From the NCBI GenBank assembly GCA_020851015.1, contig JADZDN010000118.1:1-7222 (forward strand): a DNA stretch of 7,222 nt. Reading direction: 5' to 3'. The DNA is from Alphaproteobacteria bacterium (GTDB lineage: Bacteria > Pseudomonadota > Alphaproteobacteria > JAEULC01). How positions within the stretch are numbered: the first letter of the stretch is position 1; every line of letters starts with the position of its first letter. The notes under the pieces were generated by a model. It ran no database searches, was not told where the DNA came from, and saw nothing but the letters and a program-made list of their open reading frames with translations. The position numbers and the translations under genes were made by a program. This document shows, piece after piece, positions 6,754 through 7,222 of this stretch.

Positions 6754-7192
6754 ACCGGGCGGCCCCGGTCTGACGCCCGAGGCTTTCGCGGCCCAGGTCG
6801 ATGTTTCACGTGAAACACTCGATCGCCTCGCGGCCTATGTCGAGCTGCTGAAACGCTGGCAGGCGCGGATCAACCTGGTCGCCGCGTCGACCCTCGACGA
6901 CGTCTGGCGGCGGCATATCCTGGATTCGGCGCAGCTTTATCGTTTCGTTGAGCCAAAGTCGGCGCGTCTTTACGACATCGGCAGCGGCGCCGGCTTTCCC
7001 GGCCTGGTGCTGGCGATCATGGGGCTGAGCGATGTGCACCTGATCGAATCCGACCGGCGCAAGATCGAGTTCCTGCGCGAGGCGGCGCGAATCACCGCCA
7101 CGAAGATCACGCTGCATGGCAAGCGGGTCGAGACGATTGCGCCGGCCGACGCCGATTTTGTCACAGCCCTGGGCTGTGCATCGTTATTGTAA
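6746..7192 (+). CDS. rsmG: 16S rRNA (guanine-N7) methyltransferase RsmG (GidB), truncated by an early stop
   Basis: SAM-dependent methyltransferase that makes m7G in the 530 loop of 16S rRNA (G527 in E. coli numbering). The visible 148 residues carry the expected N-terminal helices ([19 protein letters not shown], 20-38), [11 protein letters not shown] (54-64), the SAM-binding loop [11 protein letters not shown] (77-87) and [16 protein letters not shown] (98-113). The frame then ends at TAA (7190-7192), whereas family members have about 200-215 residues. The conserved VTARAL-type motif expected at 139-144 reads VTALGC. After the stop the same frame resembles further RsmG (7193-7222). The gene as written lacks the C-terminal part of the fold and would probably be inactive, unless the end of this sequence is faulty. 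It begins 8 bases inside mnmG with no clear Shine-Dalgarno. Codons 19-24 contain parS site 2. It normally precedes parA-parB. Confidence 0.9.
   Translation: MPEPGGPGLTPEAFAAQVDVSRETLDRLAAYVELLKRWQARINLVAASTLDDVWRRHILDSAQLYRFVEPKSARLYDIGSGAGFPGLVLAIMGLSDVHLIESDRRKIEFLREAARITATKITLHGKRVETIAPADADFVTALGCASLL
6802..6817. other. parS site 2, inside the rsmG coding sequence
   Basis: This 16-bp TGTTTCACGTGAAACA is identical to site 1 and matches the parS consensus exactly. It lies in-frame within rsmG, where it encodes VSRET (residues 20-24). A VSRET stretch near the N-terminus recurs in RsmG proteins of many bacteria and is understood as a trace of embedded parS. It lies 1,989 bp from site 1. Confidence 0.93.
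7162..7178. repeat. Perfect inverted repeat at the rsmG break
   Basis: CACAGCCC (7162-7169), a single T (7170) and GGGCTGTG (7171-7178) are perfect reverse complements. The repeat falls exactly where the conserved RsmG motif is lost and immediately before base composition shifts to AT-rich. With a 1-nt loop and no U-tract it is not a terminator. It may mark a mutational template switch or a joining artefact. Confidence 0.6.
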
Positions 7193-7222
7193 CTGCTTGA
7201 TCTCGAGAAGCCTATATTGAAG
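7193..7222 (+). pseudogene. rsmG-like continuation after the in-frame stop (to window edge)
   Basis: Read in the rsmG frame, the ten codons after the TAA give LLDLEKPILK. Together with the residues before the stop (ASLL) this fits the usual RsmG pattern of an A-x-L helix followed by LLxLxxPxLK. From 7179 to the end the DNA is about 39% GC (17 of 44 bases), far below the surrounding coding DNA, and uses AT-rich codons (TTA, TTG, ATA). The peptide match is short and judged from memory of the family, so it is suggestive only. Confidence 0.4.

Noticed and set aside
5505..6773. 422-aa plus-strand open frame inside mnmG
   Set aside because: A shifted-frame shadow of mnmG, arginine/proline-rich with no motif.
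6507..6818. Minus-strand frame beginning MFHVKH
   Set aside because: Its start lies in parS site 2, whose reverse reading always gives FHVKH; the rest is antisense to mnmG and rsmG with no family features.
7162..7178. Inverted repeat as an intrinsic terminator
   Set aside because: The loop is one base, no U-tract follows, and it lies in the middle of what should be the rsmG coding region.
7179..7222. Insertion sequence end inserted into rsmG
   Set aside because: No terminal inverted repeat or target duplication can be seen, and the downstream peptide still resembles RsmG; not excluded, because the sequence ends here.

Overview
The window looks like chromosomal DNA from a GC-rich alphaproteobacterium. 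The evidence is the gene order mnmE-mnmG-rsmG with ParB-binding parS sites woven into it. In alphaproteobacteria this order usually continues into parA-parB near the replication origin, which here would lie just past the right edge. The dispersed palindromic repeats (GTCATCC...GAGACG / CTCCTCAGGATGAC type) also resemble those common in Rhizobiales/Rhodospirillales-like genomes. I cannot name a genus.

Layout. Positions 1-110 hold a large palindromic intergenic repeat. Positions 111-2656, on the minus strand, hold a two-gene operon: a 681-aa thioredoxin-fold DUF255/YyaL-type protein followed by an Ogt-type O6-alkylguanine-DNA alkyltransferase, joined by an ATGA overlap. A 152-bp divergent intergenic region leads to a plus-strand thioredoxin-like [2Fe-2S] ferredoxin (2809-3189). 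A second, more diverged repeat of the first type follows (about 3226-3370). The rest is plus-strand mnmE (3432-4763), a 115-bp spacer with a perfect parS and a near-consensus promoter, mnmG (4879-6753), and rsmG (from 6746), whose N-terminal coding region contains a second perfect parS.

How it works together. MnmE (GTPase) and MnmG (FAD enzyme) form the complex that modifies the wobble uridine (U34) of certain tRNAs. RsmG methylates 16S rRNA. The two parS sites, 1,989 bp apart and flanking mnmG, are the sites where ParB would load for chromosome segregation. The left half is an unrelated redox and DNA-repair block bracketed by the two repeats.

Oddities. The rsmG reading frame stops at 148 codons, although family members have about 200-215. 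The last ~45 bases drop to about 39% GC, yet still read in the same frame as an RsmG-like peptide beyond the stop. The apparent join coincides with a perfect 8+1+8 inverted repeat. This is either real gene damage or an artefact at a sequence end. The mnmG promoter is placed so that its transcript would start at or next to the ATG (leaderless). I found no evidence of a mobile element, CRISPR array, RNA gene or novel multi-gene system; most of the window is ordinary core genome.
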